Shown: positions 43,359 to 52,130 of the stretch, piece by piece
Layout of the letters: each line of letters opens with the position of its first letter
Numbering within the stretch: position 1 is the stretch's first letter
Assembly (NCBI GenBank): GCA_900541235.1
Contig: UQIW01000002.1
Span: forward strand, 1 to 64,000
DNA length: 64,000 bases
Direction: 5' to 3'
From: an uncultured Collinsella sp.
GTDB lineage: Bacteria > Actinomycetota > Coriobacteriia > Coriobacteriales > Coriobacteriaceae
Program-made: the position numbers and the translations under genes
Notes under the pieces: model-generated
What the model saw: the letters and a program-made list of their open reading frames with translations, nothing else
What the model was told of the DNA's origin: nothing
Databases searched by the model: none

Positions 43359-44507
43359 CTACTCGTCGTCATCATCGAGCATGGCGGAACCATCGATGGC
43401 GTAAAGCTCGTCAAACTCCTCAGGCGCAGGCTGATCGGTCAGCTCGACCTCGGACGGAGCATCGTCATCAAACTCAAGCCCGCAGGCAAGGCGGACCTTA
43501 TGCTCAATCTCATCGGCGCAATCGGGGTGTTCGCGCAGGAAAGCCTTGGCGGCCTCGCGACCGTTGCCGAGCTTGTCCTCGCCATAGGCAAACCAGGAGC
43601 CCATCTTCTTGCAGATGCCGCACTCGACAGCCATGTCCAGAATCGAGCCCTCCTTAGAGATGCCCGTACCGTACATGATGTCGAACTCAGCAGAACGGAA
43701 CGGAGCTGCCACCTTGTTCTTAACGACCTTGGCGCGCACGCGGTTACCGATAACCTCGTCCTTAAGCTTAATGCTGTCGATACGACGAATGTCGATACGC
43801 ACCGAAGAGAAGAACTTAAGGGCGCGGCCGCCCGTCGTAGTCTCGGGGTTGCCGAACATGACGCCGATCTTCTCACGCAGCTGGTTAATGAAGATGCACG
43901 TCGTGTTGGACTTGGACAGCGAGCCGGCGAGCTTGCGAAGAGCTTGGCTCATCAGGCGAGCCTGAAGACCGACCGTAGTGTCGCCGATTTCTCCCTCGAT
44001 CTCGGCACGCGGGGTCAGCGCGGCGACGGAGTCGACGACGATGGCATCGATGGCGCCGGAACGCACGAGCATGTCAACGATCTCGAGCGCCTGCTCACCC
44101 GTATCGGGCTGGGAAATGAGCACCTCGTCGATATCCACGCCGATGCGCGCGGCATACGTGGGATCGAGCGCGTGCTCGGCATCGATAAATGCCACAACGC
44201 CACCCATTGCCTGGGCCTCGGCCAGGATCTCGAGCGAAAGCGTCGTCTTACCGGAGGACTCGGGACCGTAGATCTCGACGATTCGGCCGCGCGGCACGCC
44301 GCCGATACCCAGCGCGGCATCGAGGGCCAGGGCGCCCGTGGGAATGGCCTCGACCTCGAGCTCGGGACCACCGTCGCCGTACCTCATGATGGAACCCTGG
44401 CCGAATTTCTTCTCGATCTCGGCCTTGGTGGTGGCGATCATCTCATCGCGCTCTTTACCCGTCGTGCGAGCATGAACGGTACGTACGGGACCTGAATTCT
44501 TGGCCAT
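43359..44507 (-). CDS. recA: Recombinase RecA
   Basis: 382 aa from ATG 44507 (GAGGAGGG upstream). Walker A GPESSGKTTLS, the MRYGDGG and VIVVDSVAAL segments, and FINQLREKIGVMFGNPETTTGG loop L2 are all present; the C-terminus is acidic. It forms filaments on single-stranded DNA, drives recombination and triggers LexA cleavage. An SOS box sits in its promoter spacer. Confidence 0.98.
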   Translation of the reverse strand: MAKNSGPVRTVHARTTGKERDEMIATTKAEIEKKFGQGSIMRYGDGGPELEVEAIPTGALALDAALGIGGVPRGRIVEIYGPESSGKTTLSLEILAEAQAMGGVVAFIDAEHALDPTYAARIGVDIDEVLISQPDTGEQALEIVDMLVRSGAIDAIVVDSVAALTPRAEIEGEIGDTTVGLQARLMSQALRKLAGSLSKSNTTCIFINQLREKIGVMFGNPETTTGGRALKFFSSVRIDIRRIDSIKLKDEVIGNRVRAKVVKNKVAAPFRSAEFDIMYGTGISKEGSILDMAVECGICKKMGSWFAYGEDKLGNGREAAKAFLREHPDCADEIEHKVRLACGLEFDDDAPSEVELTDQPAPEEFDELYAIDGSAMLDDDDE

Positions 44508-44537
44508 GAATAGCCCTCCTCTTAACAACCTGCATCG

Positions 44538-44566
44538 ATAATAAACGAACGGCTGTTCGTGGTCAA
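44538..44566 (-). promoter_or_regulatory. recA promoter with embedded SOS box
   Basis: Minus strand TTGACC (complement of 44561-44566), 17-base spacer, TATTAT (complement of 44538-44543). The spacer contains GAACGGCTGTTC (44547-44558), a perfect LexA site, so bound LexA blocks polymerase. Confidence 0.88.
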
Positions 44567-44596
44567 CCGTTCAGGCCAATCATATGCAGGCGGTCT

Positions 44597-44658
44597 TTCC
44601 AAAACCCAACCAAACGCCGACCAAACACTGACCAAATGCTTGACCACAAAGGACCAAA
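44597..44658. repeat. 11-bp-phased GACCAAA/TTTGGTC array
   Basis: Heptamers begin at 44597 (TTCCAAA), 44608 (AACCAAA), 44619, 44630 (both GACCAAA), 44642 (GACCACA) and 44652 (GACCAAA): one copy per helical turn. The stretch 44619-44636 is the exact complement of 3958-3975. It lies between cinA and the recA promoter. Confidence 0.7.
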
Positions 44659-44763
44659 TATGAACAAGGCAGGCAAAAATACATCTACAACCAGCACAAA
44701 CGCCAATGAGCCTAAGGTCCCCATCTCCACAATTAAGGGGCTCGGAGGCCCCTTAAAACACGT

Positions 44764-45294
44764 CTATTCCATAGAATTGAGCACAAGGGCAATGCGCCCC
44801 AATGCCTCCGTGACCGCATGGGCACGAACACACGAACGGTCACCCTCATAGTGGCAGCGCACAAAGTCCACGACCGGCACGCCCCCATCGGCGGAACGAT
44901 GCGCCCAGCCAATATAGAAAGTGCCCGCCGGATCGTCCTCAGTACCACCGCCGGGGCCGGCATAACCCGTTGCGCTCACTGCAATATCGCTCTGGTACAG
45001 CTCCAGCGAACCCGACGCCATCTCGCGCGCAGTCTGGTGCGACACCGCAGTGTAGCGGTCGAGCGTCTCCTGCTCAACACCCAGCACGCGATGCTTAATC
45101 TCATCGCAGTAGGTCACCGCACCGCCACGCAGCACCGCCGAGGCACCAGGGATATCGGCGATCGTCGAGGCGATCATGCCAGCTGTCAGAGATTCAGCCG
45201 TCGAAACCGTCACACCACGAAAGCTTGCACGCTCGACAATATCGCGTGCGAGCTCTTCGTTATGCGCGGCAATCTGCTCAAATGATTCCGTCAT
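44764..45294 (-). CDS. cinA: CinA C-terminal domain protein (nicotinamide-nucleotide amidase family)
   Basis: 176 aa. VSTAESLTAGMIASTIADIPGASAVLRGGAVTYCDEIK, TAVSHQTAREMASG and SATGYAGPGGGTED match the CinA/PncC amidase domain, which deamidates NMN and hydrolyses related substrates; the N-terminal COG1058 domain of long CinA is absent. Upstream of recA, the usual neighbour. Thirteen bases after pgsA. Confidence 0.93.
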   Translation of the reverse strand: MTESFEQIAAHNEELARDIVERASFRGVTVSTAESLTAGMIASTIADIPGASAVLRGGAVTYCDEIKHRVLGVEQETLDRYTAVSHQTAREMASGSLELYQSDIAVSATGYAGPGGGTEDDPAGTFYIGWAHRSADGGVPVVDFVRCHYEGDRSCVRAHAVTEALGRIALVLNSME

Positions 45295-45306
45295 GCCTAC
45301 CAGGAC

Positions 45307-45945
45307 CTAGACGGAAAAGACTATCTTGCGGCAGTTCCAGAAGTACTGGGCGCCCGAGATAACGGTCAAGACAACGGCAACGGCATACAGGAAGCGCGAC
45401 ACCGAGTAGATGCCGAGCGTCAGCGCCACCGGGCCAAGGTGCAAGCCGGCCATAGCAAAAACGCACAGGTAACCGCAGATGGAAACCATCGTGGTTGCCG
45501 TCTTGTACTTGCCGAGCTTATCGGCTGCAACGACCACACCGGCCGCACTCGCGACCATGCGCAGGGCGCTCACCAGCAGCTCGCGGAACAGGATAATGAA
45601 CACGGACCACACGGTCACCGCGCCAAAATCCAAGAACAGCAGCAAGGCCGAGAACACCAGCAGCTTGTCGGCGATGGGGTCCAAGAACTTGCCGAAATCG
45701 GTGATCTCGTTACGCGAGCGTGCCAGATAACCGTCGACCTTATCGGTGCACGACAGGATCACATACAGAATGAAGGCAGCGGCGGCGAGCGGGCCGTCAA
45801 AGATGCTCCAATCCGTACCGGCAACACTCGTGTGAGACAGAGCCGAGACGATCATGAACACCGGGATAAAGACGATGCGAACGCACGTCACGATGTTGGC
45901 GGGCGTCCAGACACTCGTCAGTTCCTTATTGCTCTCGTTTGCCAC
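45307..45945 (-). CDS. pgsA: CDP-diacylglycerol-glycerol-3-phosphate 3-phosphatidyltransferase
   Basis: 212 aa, multipass. NIVTCVRIVFIPVFM near the N-terminus and the signature D-x2-DG-x2-AR-x8-G-x3-D-x3-D in CTDKVDGYLARSRNEITDFGKFLDPIADK. It makes phosphatidylglycerophosphate. The rimO-pgsA-cinA-recA order supports PgsA identity. A paralogue is at 24401. Confidence 0.94.
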   Translation of the reverse strand: MANESNKELTSVWTPANIVTCVRIVFIPVFMIVSALSHTSVAGTDWSIFDGPLAAAAFILYVILSCTDKVDGYLARSRNEITDFGKFLDPIADKLLVFSALLLFLDFGAVTVWSVFIILFRELLVSALRMVASAAGVVVAADKLGKYKTATTMVSICGYLCVFAMAGLHLGPVALTLGIYSVSRFLYAVAVVLTVISGAQYFWNCRKIVFSV

Positions 45946-45954
45946 GACGCTCTC

Positions 45955-47304
45955 CTACTCCACAACATGACCGATAAGCTCATAGCAGAAGCTATCGGTA
46001 AACTCGACAGTCAGAATATCGCCCACGGACGCCTCGCTGGCGTCCAGATGCACCGCTCCATCGGAATCGGGCGCCTGGAACCAGGCATGGCCGATCAGCT
46101 CGGCGCCGTCCTCGGTCTCTTCGATACCGTCGACGATCACCTGGGCGCGCTCGCCCACATGGGCGGCGGTGGCGGCAAAACCGAGCGACTCGGCCAGGTC
46201 CATGGCCTCCTGGGCGCGCTCGAGCTTGACCTCTTCGTCGACCTGACCCTCCATCTTAGCGGCCAGGCTGCCCTCCTCCTGCGAGTAGGCAAAGACGCTC
46301 GTGTAGTCAAAGCCGACGGTGTCCATAAAGTCGATAAGGTCGCGGAACTCGTCGTCGGTCTCGGTCGGGAAGCCGACCATGGCCGTGGAACGGATCACGA
46401 TGCCGGGGATACGCTCACGAAGGTCGCGGAACAGATCCTCGAGCTCCTGGCGCGAACCGGAGCGACGCATGGCCTTGAGAATGCGCGCGTCGCAGTGCTG
46501 CACGGGGATATCGATATAGGGCAGCACCTCGGGCGTATCACGAATGGTCTCAATGAGCTCGTCAGTCATGCCCTCGGGCTGCAGATAGAGCACGCGGACC
46601 CAGACGTTGTGCGGGCGCACGGCCTCGGCGACGGCACACAGCAGCTGCGCCAGATTGCGCGGCGAGCCATCGGCGACGTCCTCGTCGGCAAAGTCGGTAC
46701 CCCAGATGCCCGTGTCCTGGCCGATCAGCACGATCTCGCGCACACCGCCGGCAACCAGGTCGCGCACCTCGGAGATGATGCTCTCGGCATTGCGCGAATG
46801 ATAGCGGCCGCGGATATAGGGAATCATGCAGAAGCTGCAGAAACGGTTGCAGCCATCGGAAATCTTGACGTAAGCGACAGCACCCTCGACGGTACGTTTG
46901 ACCTGCGGGATATAGGCTGCAATCTCACGCTCGACACCCAGCACGCCATCGATGACCGCCACGATGCCATCTTCCTCGTCGGCCTTCACAAAGGCAGCGA
47001 CCTCGGGCAGCTCGTCAGGCAGGTCATCGCCATAGCGCGACGGCACGCAGCCGCACATGACGATGGGGCAAGAACGAACGCCGTCCTGAACCTCGTTGGC
47101 GAGCTCGAGCGTGGTCTCGATGCTCTCGGACGTTGCGGAGGCGAGGAACGAGCAAGTATTGACGATGGCGATGTCGGCATCCTGCGGGTCGAATGCCTCC
47201 TCGTAGCCCGCGGCGGTCAAAAGAGAACGCATGCGGTCGGTGTCAACCTCGTTCTTAGCGCACCCGAGGGTGATGTAGAGCACGGAGCCCAACGGTGTAT
47301 CCAT
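45955..47304 (-). CDS. rimO: Ribosomal protein S12 methylthiotransferase RimO
   Basis: 449 aa. YITLGCAKNEVDTDRMRSLL and NTCSFLASATSES supply the auxiliary cluster cysteines; radical SAM motif CNRFCSFCMIPYIRGRYHSR; C-terminal TRAM domain. RimO thiomethylates Asp of S12. Distinguished from MiaB (at 37952) by the GCAKN motif and by its place before pgsA. Confidence 0.95.
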   Translation of the reverse strand: MDTPLGSVLYITLGCAKNEVDTDRMRSLLTAAGYEEAFDPQDADIAIVNTCSFLASATSESIETTLELANEVQDGVRSCPIVMCGCVPSRYGDDLPDELPEVAAFVKADEEDGIVAVIDGVLGVEREIAAYIPQVKRTVEGAVAYVKISDGCNRFCSFCMIPYIRGRYHSRNAESIISEVRDLVAGGVREIVLIGQDTGIWGTDFADEDVADGSPRNLAQLLCAVAEAVRPHNVWVRVLYLQPEGMTDELIETIRDTPEVLPYIDIPVQHCDARILKAMRRSGSRQELEDLFRDLRERIPGIVIRSTAMVGFPTETDDEFRDLIDFMDTVGFDYTSVFAYSQEEGSLAAKMEGQVDEEVKLERAQEAMDLAESLGFAATAAHVGERAQVIVDGIEETEDGAELIGHAWFQAPDSDGAVHLDASEASVGDILTVEFTDSFCYELIGHVVE

Positions 47305-47331
47305 GTTGGAGAGCGGTCCTTTCGATTGATA

Positions 47332-47829
47332 TTAGCGGTAGTTGGTGAACTGCAGCGGCTGGCCGTAGTCCTGGTCGCGCAGGAACTGGATCACGGTCTG
47401 CAACGCGTCCTTCGAAGCAGAGGAAACACGCAGCTTGTCGGCCTCGATGGTCACCTTGACCTTGAGCTTTTGATCCTTGATGTCCTTGTTGATCTTCTTG
47501 GCGGTCGCCTGGTCGATACCCTCGACGATATGGCCGAGCACGCGCACGGTGCCGCCCGATGCCGCCTGCGGAGCATCCCACGAGACAGCCTTGAGGTCGA
47601 TGCCGCGCTTGATGAGCTTGGAGCTCAGCACGTCAACAATCTGTTTGGAGACAAAGTCGGCCGGGGCGTTGATCGTAAAGAGCTTCTCGCCCTTCGAAAG
47701 CTCGATCGTGGCGCCGGAATCCTTAAGGCCATAGCGCTGGGAAATCTCGCGCGTGGTCTGCTGGAAGGCGTTGTCGACCTCTTGCATGTTGACCTCGGAC
47801 ACGACGTCGAAGCTGGAATCTTTAGCCAT
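47332..47829 (-). CDS. YajQ family nucleotide-binding protein (DUF520)
   Basis: 165 aa. SFDVVSEVNMQEVDNAFQQTTREISQRYGL at the start and the IKDQKLKVKVTIEADKLRVSSASKDALQ block are those of YajQ/UPF0234. Members bind nucleotides, in some species cyclic di-GMP. Ribosome site GAAAGGAAA. It sits between rodZ and rimO. Confidence 0.95.
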   Translation of the reverse strand: MAKDSSFDVVSEVNMQEVDNAFQQTTREISQRYGLKDSGATIELSKGEKLFTINAPADFVSKQIVDVLSSKLIKRGIDLKAVSWDAPQAASGGTVRVLGHIVEGIDQATAKKINKDIKDQKLKVKVTIEADKLRVSSASKDALQTVIQFLRDQDYGQPLQFTNYR

Positions 47830-47855
47830 GATGTTTCCTTTCGCGTACGAGCGGC

Positions 47856-49349
47856 CTAGTAGCTATCGTACGAATTGTCGGTAGAATCGGTGGGTGTCTG
47901 ACCGTCAGTTGCGGTATCGGCGCCATCCGTGGACTGGGCATCGGTACCATCGGTGGTGTCGGTACCATCAGAACTTTCACCATTCTCGGAATCAGTCGTC
48001 TCCTTCTTAGGAACGGTGATCGTCACACGAGCCACGCCCGAGGTCTTGGTATCGTAACGGACCTTTTCACCGTTCTTGGTAACGGTAACATCGGAAGGCT
48101 TGGACGTGGTGATCTCGATCGAGGACTCGGGCGTGTACTCCTGCTCAAAGGGGCCAGTCGCCTGAGCGCCATAGACCGACTTGCCGTCGACCTTGATCTC
48201 AATCCACGCGGTCTTTCCCTTGGCAACGGAAACTTTGATCTTCGTGACCTCGTTCTCTTCCTTCTTGGCCGTCGTCTTGGTAGCGTCCGAATCAGTCGAC
48301 TCATCCGTCGGCTCATCGGCGTCTTCGTCCTCGTCGACCGTTTCGGTCTTCTTAGAAGACTTCTTGGTCGTCGTCTTGGTAGCAGTGGGCGCCTCGGGCG
48401 TGGTCTCGGGCGCCGAAGATGCGCAGCCGCGCAGAAGCACCACGATGAGCACGATCAGCAGCAACGCCACGGCACCGATGCCGGCGTAGACGATACGCGG
48501 ATCGAGCCCGTTGTTTTGAGGAGTACGGGATCCGCCGCGTCCACGACCGGAACTGCTGCGGCCGCCTCCCTGAGGCATACGACCACGATTGCTATCGGAA
48601 CGGCCGCGATAGCCGCCCTGGCCCTGAAGGCTGCGCTGACCCGAGCGGGGCGCAAGTTCACCGCGGCCTTGATAGCCACGTTGGCCCGAACGCGGAGCCG
48701 AAGAGCGCTGGCCATACGGCTGTGATTGAGAGCGAAGACGCGGCGTCACTTGCGTGGTATCGGCATCCGCATAGCCACCGCGAGAGCGTCCGGTGGAGAC
48801 ACCACGGTGACCGCGATCTGAATAGCCGCCGTCGCCGTAGCCGGCACGAGGGTCACGCGCCACGCCGCGGGCAGCGGGAAGTGCACGGTCCTCGGGCATC
48901 GGCGTACTGCGGAACCGGTCACGCTGTGAGCGAATCTCCTCGCCCGAACCCGTCTCAGTAATATAACCGGCCTGCTGAGGACGCTGTCCATAGCGGGTCG
49001 AACGACCGCCCTGAACCATCAGGAAGCGCCCGTTATCGACCGAGGAACGCGAATTGACGTAGCCGGCGGCGTCCTGAAAACGACCGCCCTGCTGCGACGT
49101 TTCGCGTTCGTATGCCATCAGGTCGTCAAAGTAGGCATTGACGACCTCGCGCGGATTGAGGCCCAAAAAGCGAGCATAGCTCGAAATCATGCCCTGTGCA
49201 TAGCCGCGCGGCGGCATCGAAGCAAAGTTACCGGTCTCGAAAAACTCGATGATCTGCGGCCTGATTTTGATGGTGTTGGCGACCTGCTGAATGGAAAGGC
49301 CCATTCGGCGACGCTGCTCGAGCAGCATGTCACCAAAGCGTGCAGCCAT
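47856..49349 (-). CDS. RodZ-like protein: HTH, membrane span, DUF4115
   Basis: 497 aa. N-terminal helix-turn-helix (residues 5-75; LLEQRRRMGLSIQQVANTIKI), a long Arg/Gly/Ser/Tyr-rich disordered region (about 95-275), one membrane segment (about 283-306), an acidic Thr/Ser/Lys-rich stretch, a DUF4115-type beta domain (about 365-450) and a low-complexity Thr/Asp/Ser tail. RodZ links MreB to the cell wall machinery; the Arg/Gly-rich linker is unusually long. Its start overlaps the ftsK stop. Confidence 0.87.
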   Translation of the reverse strand: MAARFGDMLLEQRRRMGLSIQQVANTIKIRPQIIEFFETGNFASMPPRGYAQGMISSYARFLGLNPREVVNAYFDDLMAYERETSQQGGRFQDAAGYVNSRSSVDNGRFLMVQGGRSTRYGQRPQQAGYITETGSGEEIRSQRDRFRSTPMPEDRALPAARGVARDPRAGYGDGGYSDRGHRGVSTGRSRGGYADADTTQVTPRLRSQSQPYGQRSSAPRSGQRGYQGRGELAPRSGQRSLQGQGGYRGRSDSNRGRMPQGGGRSSSGRGRGGSRTPQNNGLDPRIVYAGIGAVALLLIVLIVVLLRGCASSAPETTPEAPTATKTTTKKSSKKTETVDEDEDADEPTDESTDSDATKTTAKKEENEVTKIKVSVAKGKTAWIEIKVDGKSVYGAQATGPFEQEYTPESSIEITTSKPSDVTVTKNGEKVRYDTKTSGVARVTITVPKKETTDSENGESSDGTDTTDGTDAQSTDGADTATDGQTPTDSTDNSYDSY

Positions 49350-52129
49350 CAGAATCCTCCAAACTCACGATCTTCACGTGCCATCTCGGCGTCGACAGAT
49401 TCCAGCGCGGCAAGCCCCTCCTCGTCCAACAGGACCTCGCGCGGCTTGGAACCGTCGGGCGGGCCGACGACACCCTTTTCTTCCAGCATGTCCATAATAC
49501 GCCCGGCACGCGCATAGCCAACCTTCAGACGACGTTGCAGGCCAGATGTGGAGCCCAGCTGCGATTCCACCACAATATGGGCGGCTTCCCAAATGAGCGG
49601 ATCATCGTCTTGCGGCTCAGCTACTCCGGTGCGGACAATGCCGCCGCCACCCACCATGGACATGGAAGCGGGCGCCACGGCAGACAGGATCTCCTCGTGG
49701 TAGTCGGGCTCGCTCTGCGACTTGACGAACTCGACAATCTCGTTGATTTCGTCATCCGAGACAAAGCAGCCCTGGATACGGCGAGGCTTGCCCCAGTCGA
49801 CCTTGGAGAACAGCATGTCGCCCAAACCGGTGAGCTTTTCGGCACCCATCTGGTCAATAATAACGCGCGAGTCGATGCCCGTGGCGACGTTAAAGGCGAT
49901 GCGGTTGGTGATGTTGGCCTTGATGAGGCCCGTCACCACGTTGGAGCTGGGGCGCTGCGTAGCCACGATAAGGTGTATACCGGCGGCACGGCCCAGCTGG
50001 GCGATACGAACGATCGAGGCCTCGACATCCTTGCCGGCGACCATCATCAGGTCCGAAAGCTCGTCGATGATAATGACCAGATAGGGCATCTTTTGGGGCG
50101 GGTTGTCGTAATGCTCAAACTCGCCGGCGGCCTGCTTTTCGTTGTAGGTCGAGATCTTACGCACGTTGAGACGCTCGAAGACCTTCAGGCGACGCTCCAT
50201 CTCGGACACGGCCCATTGCAGAGCGCTCGCGGCCTGCTTGGGCTCGGTCACCACGGGCACATAGAGATGCGGCAAACCGTTATAGCCCGCAAGCTCGACG
50301 CGCTTGGGGTCGACCATGATCAGGCGAACGTCCTCGGGAAGGGCTCGCATGAGCAGGGTCGTGATGATGGAATTGATCATCACCGACTTACCAGAACCGG
50401 TCGTGCCGGCGATCAGCAGGTGGGGCATCTTGGCGAGGTCAGCGACGACCGGCGTGCCCTCGGCATCTCGACCGATGGCCAGCTCGAGCGGACCGCCCTT
50501 CACATAGGGAAGCACGTCGCCCAGGTTGACGTTCTGGCGCTTGCGATTGGGAATCTCGATACCCACAAGCGAGGTACCGGGGATCGGGGCAAAGATGCGC
50601 ACCGACTGAGCAGCGAGCGAAAGCGCGATATCGTCCTCGAGGCTCGAAATCTTGCTCACGCGCTCGCCCTCGCCAGGTTGCAGCTTAAAGGTCGTCACCG
50701 TGGGGCCGGCGATCCAGCCGACCACGCGGGCACTGCGGCCAAACTCAAGCAAGGTGGATTGCAGTGACTCGGCAGTCTGTTCCAGCTCCTTGTCAGATGA
50801 CGCGGAGGACGCCGACTGCGGGTTGGCGTGCAGGATCTCGAGCGGCGGAAGCTTGAGGCCGTCCTCTTCTTCGCCCTCGTTATCCGCGGGGGCATTGACC
50901 GCTCCCCCATCGCTAGGAGTAGGCGCCTCGGCAGCGCCCGCGACAGCCGTATCGGCAACCTTGGGATGCTTCAAGAAGTCGGGAATCTGAGGTGTTGCCG
51001 AGACAGGATTCACGGCAAACGGCGGCTCGGACTCGTCGATCTTATCGGGGTCGTCTTCCATCGAAAGCTGGCCGGTTACCTGTTCGCGCTTAGCATGGCG
51101 ACGCGGCAGCAAAGTTGTCTTTGCGGTCTCAATCGGAGCCTCGTCGTCCTCGTCATCGCCCTCGGTAAGCTCAATCTCGCTATCGGACCAAGACGGGTCG
51201 GGCTCGCTTGTATTCAACTTGGGCGTGGCCTTGCCCTTCTTGACATGACGGCGCGGCAGCAGCGTCGTCTTAGCGCGCTCGGCCTCCACGGCATCGGATA
51301 CGTCGACAAACGGATCCTCGTCCTCGTCGTCATCGTCCAAAACCGGGTCCACATCGTTGCCCATGACCGTGGTCACGGCAGCATCGGAGCCCTTTTGACG
51401 AAGAATGCTCAGGTGCGGACGGGCAACGCCGGGCACCGACAGGGCTTCGTCGTCACCCCACGGGCTCGCGTTAACATCGGCACGACGGCGCTCGGCAAAA
51501 TCGGCCGCGCGGTCGCGAGCAGAGCGCAGCACGCCACCCACCGAAAAGCCGATGATGACAAAACCAACGACGGCCAGACCCAACAGGACCACCATCGCGA
51601 TAGGCTTACCCAGGGCATTCTGCAGCGCACTCGCAATAAACGCACCGATGTAGCCACCCGAGGCGGACAGATTTTGCGGCGTGAACATAAGGTCACACGA
51701 GTCGCTCGTACCCGGCACCATCAGCGAAAGAATGGAGACAACGGTGATAAAGACCACGGCTCCGCCCGCGACCGAGCGCACGTTGAGCGGCGAGTCCTCG
51801 CCTAAAAAGAGCGTGGCGGCAAACAGCAAAATGACGATCGGCAGCACGTAGGCGCCCAGGCCAAAGCCCAGGTGGTAAAAACCGGCAACAGCAGCCGTCA
51901 CGGGCGCTGTTGCCGGAGAAATCACGGCAATAAAGGACGCAATCGCCAAAACGGCAATGACCACGCCGGCGATATCGCGATTGGCCGAGGGCTCCACCAA
52001 GGGCTCAAAATCGTCGAAGTCCGCCTCGTGGCCCTTATTGGCACGCAGATGGGAACCGGCACCCTTAGCAGATGCCGGTTGGTTATTGGCCTTATTGCCT
52101 TTGGCGTTTTGTGCAGATCCGCGCGCCAA
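49349..52129 (-). CDS. ftsK: DNA translocase FtsK/SpoIIIE
   Basis: 926 aa. Four to five N-terminal membrane segments (about 52-195), an acidic linker (about 200-440), then the motor: GTTGSGKSV Walker A near 575-583, LIMVDPKRVEL, YLVIIIDELSDLMM Walker B, and a C-terminal gamma winged helix (LQRRLKVGYARAGRIMDMLEE) for directional DNA sequences. It moves chromosome ends through the septum. The linker holds a duplicated KTTLLPRRH motif (near 284-294 and 333-343). Follows RNase J by one base. Confidence 0.95.
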   Translation of the reverse strand: MARGSAQNAKGNKANNQPASAKGAGSHLRANKGHEADFDDFEPLVEPSANRDIAGVVIAVLAIASFIAVISPATAPVTAAVAGFYHLGFGLGAYVLPIVILLFAATLFLGEDSPLNVRSVAGGAVVFITVVSILSLMVPGTSDSCDLMFTPQNLSASGGYIGAFIASALQNALGKPIAMVVLLGLAVVGFVIIGFSVGGVLRSARDRAADFAERRRADVNASPWGDDEALSVPGVARPHLSILRQKGSDAAVTTVMGNDVDPVLDDDDEDEDPFVDVSDAVEAERAKTTLLPRRHVKKGKATPKLNTSEPDPSWSDSEIELTEGDDEDDEAPIETAKTTLLPRRHAKREQVTGQLSMEDDPDKIDESEPPFAVNPVSATPQIPDFLKHPKVADTAVAGAAEAPTPSDGGAVNAPADNEGEEEDGLKLPPLEILHANPQSASSASSDKELEQTAESLQSTLLEFGRSARVVGWIAGPTVTTFKLQPGEGERVSKISSLEDDIALSLAAQSVRIFAPIPGTSLVGIEIPNRKRQNVNLGDVLPYVKGGPLELAIGRDAEGTPVVADLAKMPHLLIAGTTGSGKSVMINSIITTLLMRALPEDVRLIMVDPKRVELAGYNGLPHLYVPVVTEPKQAASALQWAVSEMERRLKVFERLNVRKISTYNEKQAAGEFEHYDNPPQKMPYLVIIIDELSDLMMVAGKDVEASIVRIAQLGRAAGIHLIVATQRPSSNVVTGLIKANITNRIAFNVATGIDSRVIIDQMGAEKLTGLGDMLFSKVDWGKPRRIQGCFVSDDEINEIVEFVKSQSEPDYHEEILSAVAPASMSMVGGGGIVRTGVAEPQDDDPLIWEAAHIVVESQLGSTSGLQRRLKVGYARAGRIMDMLEEKGVVGPPDGSKPREVLLDEEGLAALESVDAEMAREDREFGGF

Positions 52130-52130
52130 A

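Noticed and set aside
45439..47859. 806-codon plus-strand open frame opposite rimO, pgsA and yajQ
   Set aside because: GC-rich DNA leaves long antisense frames open. The minus-strand genes here are clear housekeeping genes; the plus frame has no recognisable domain.
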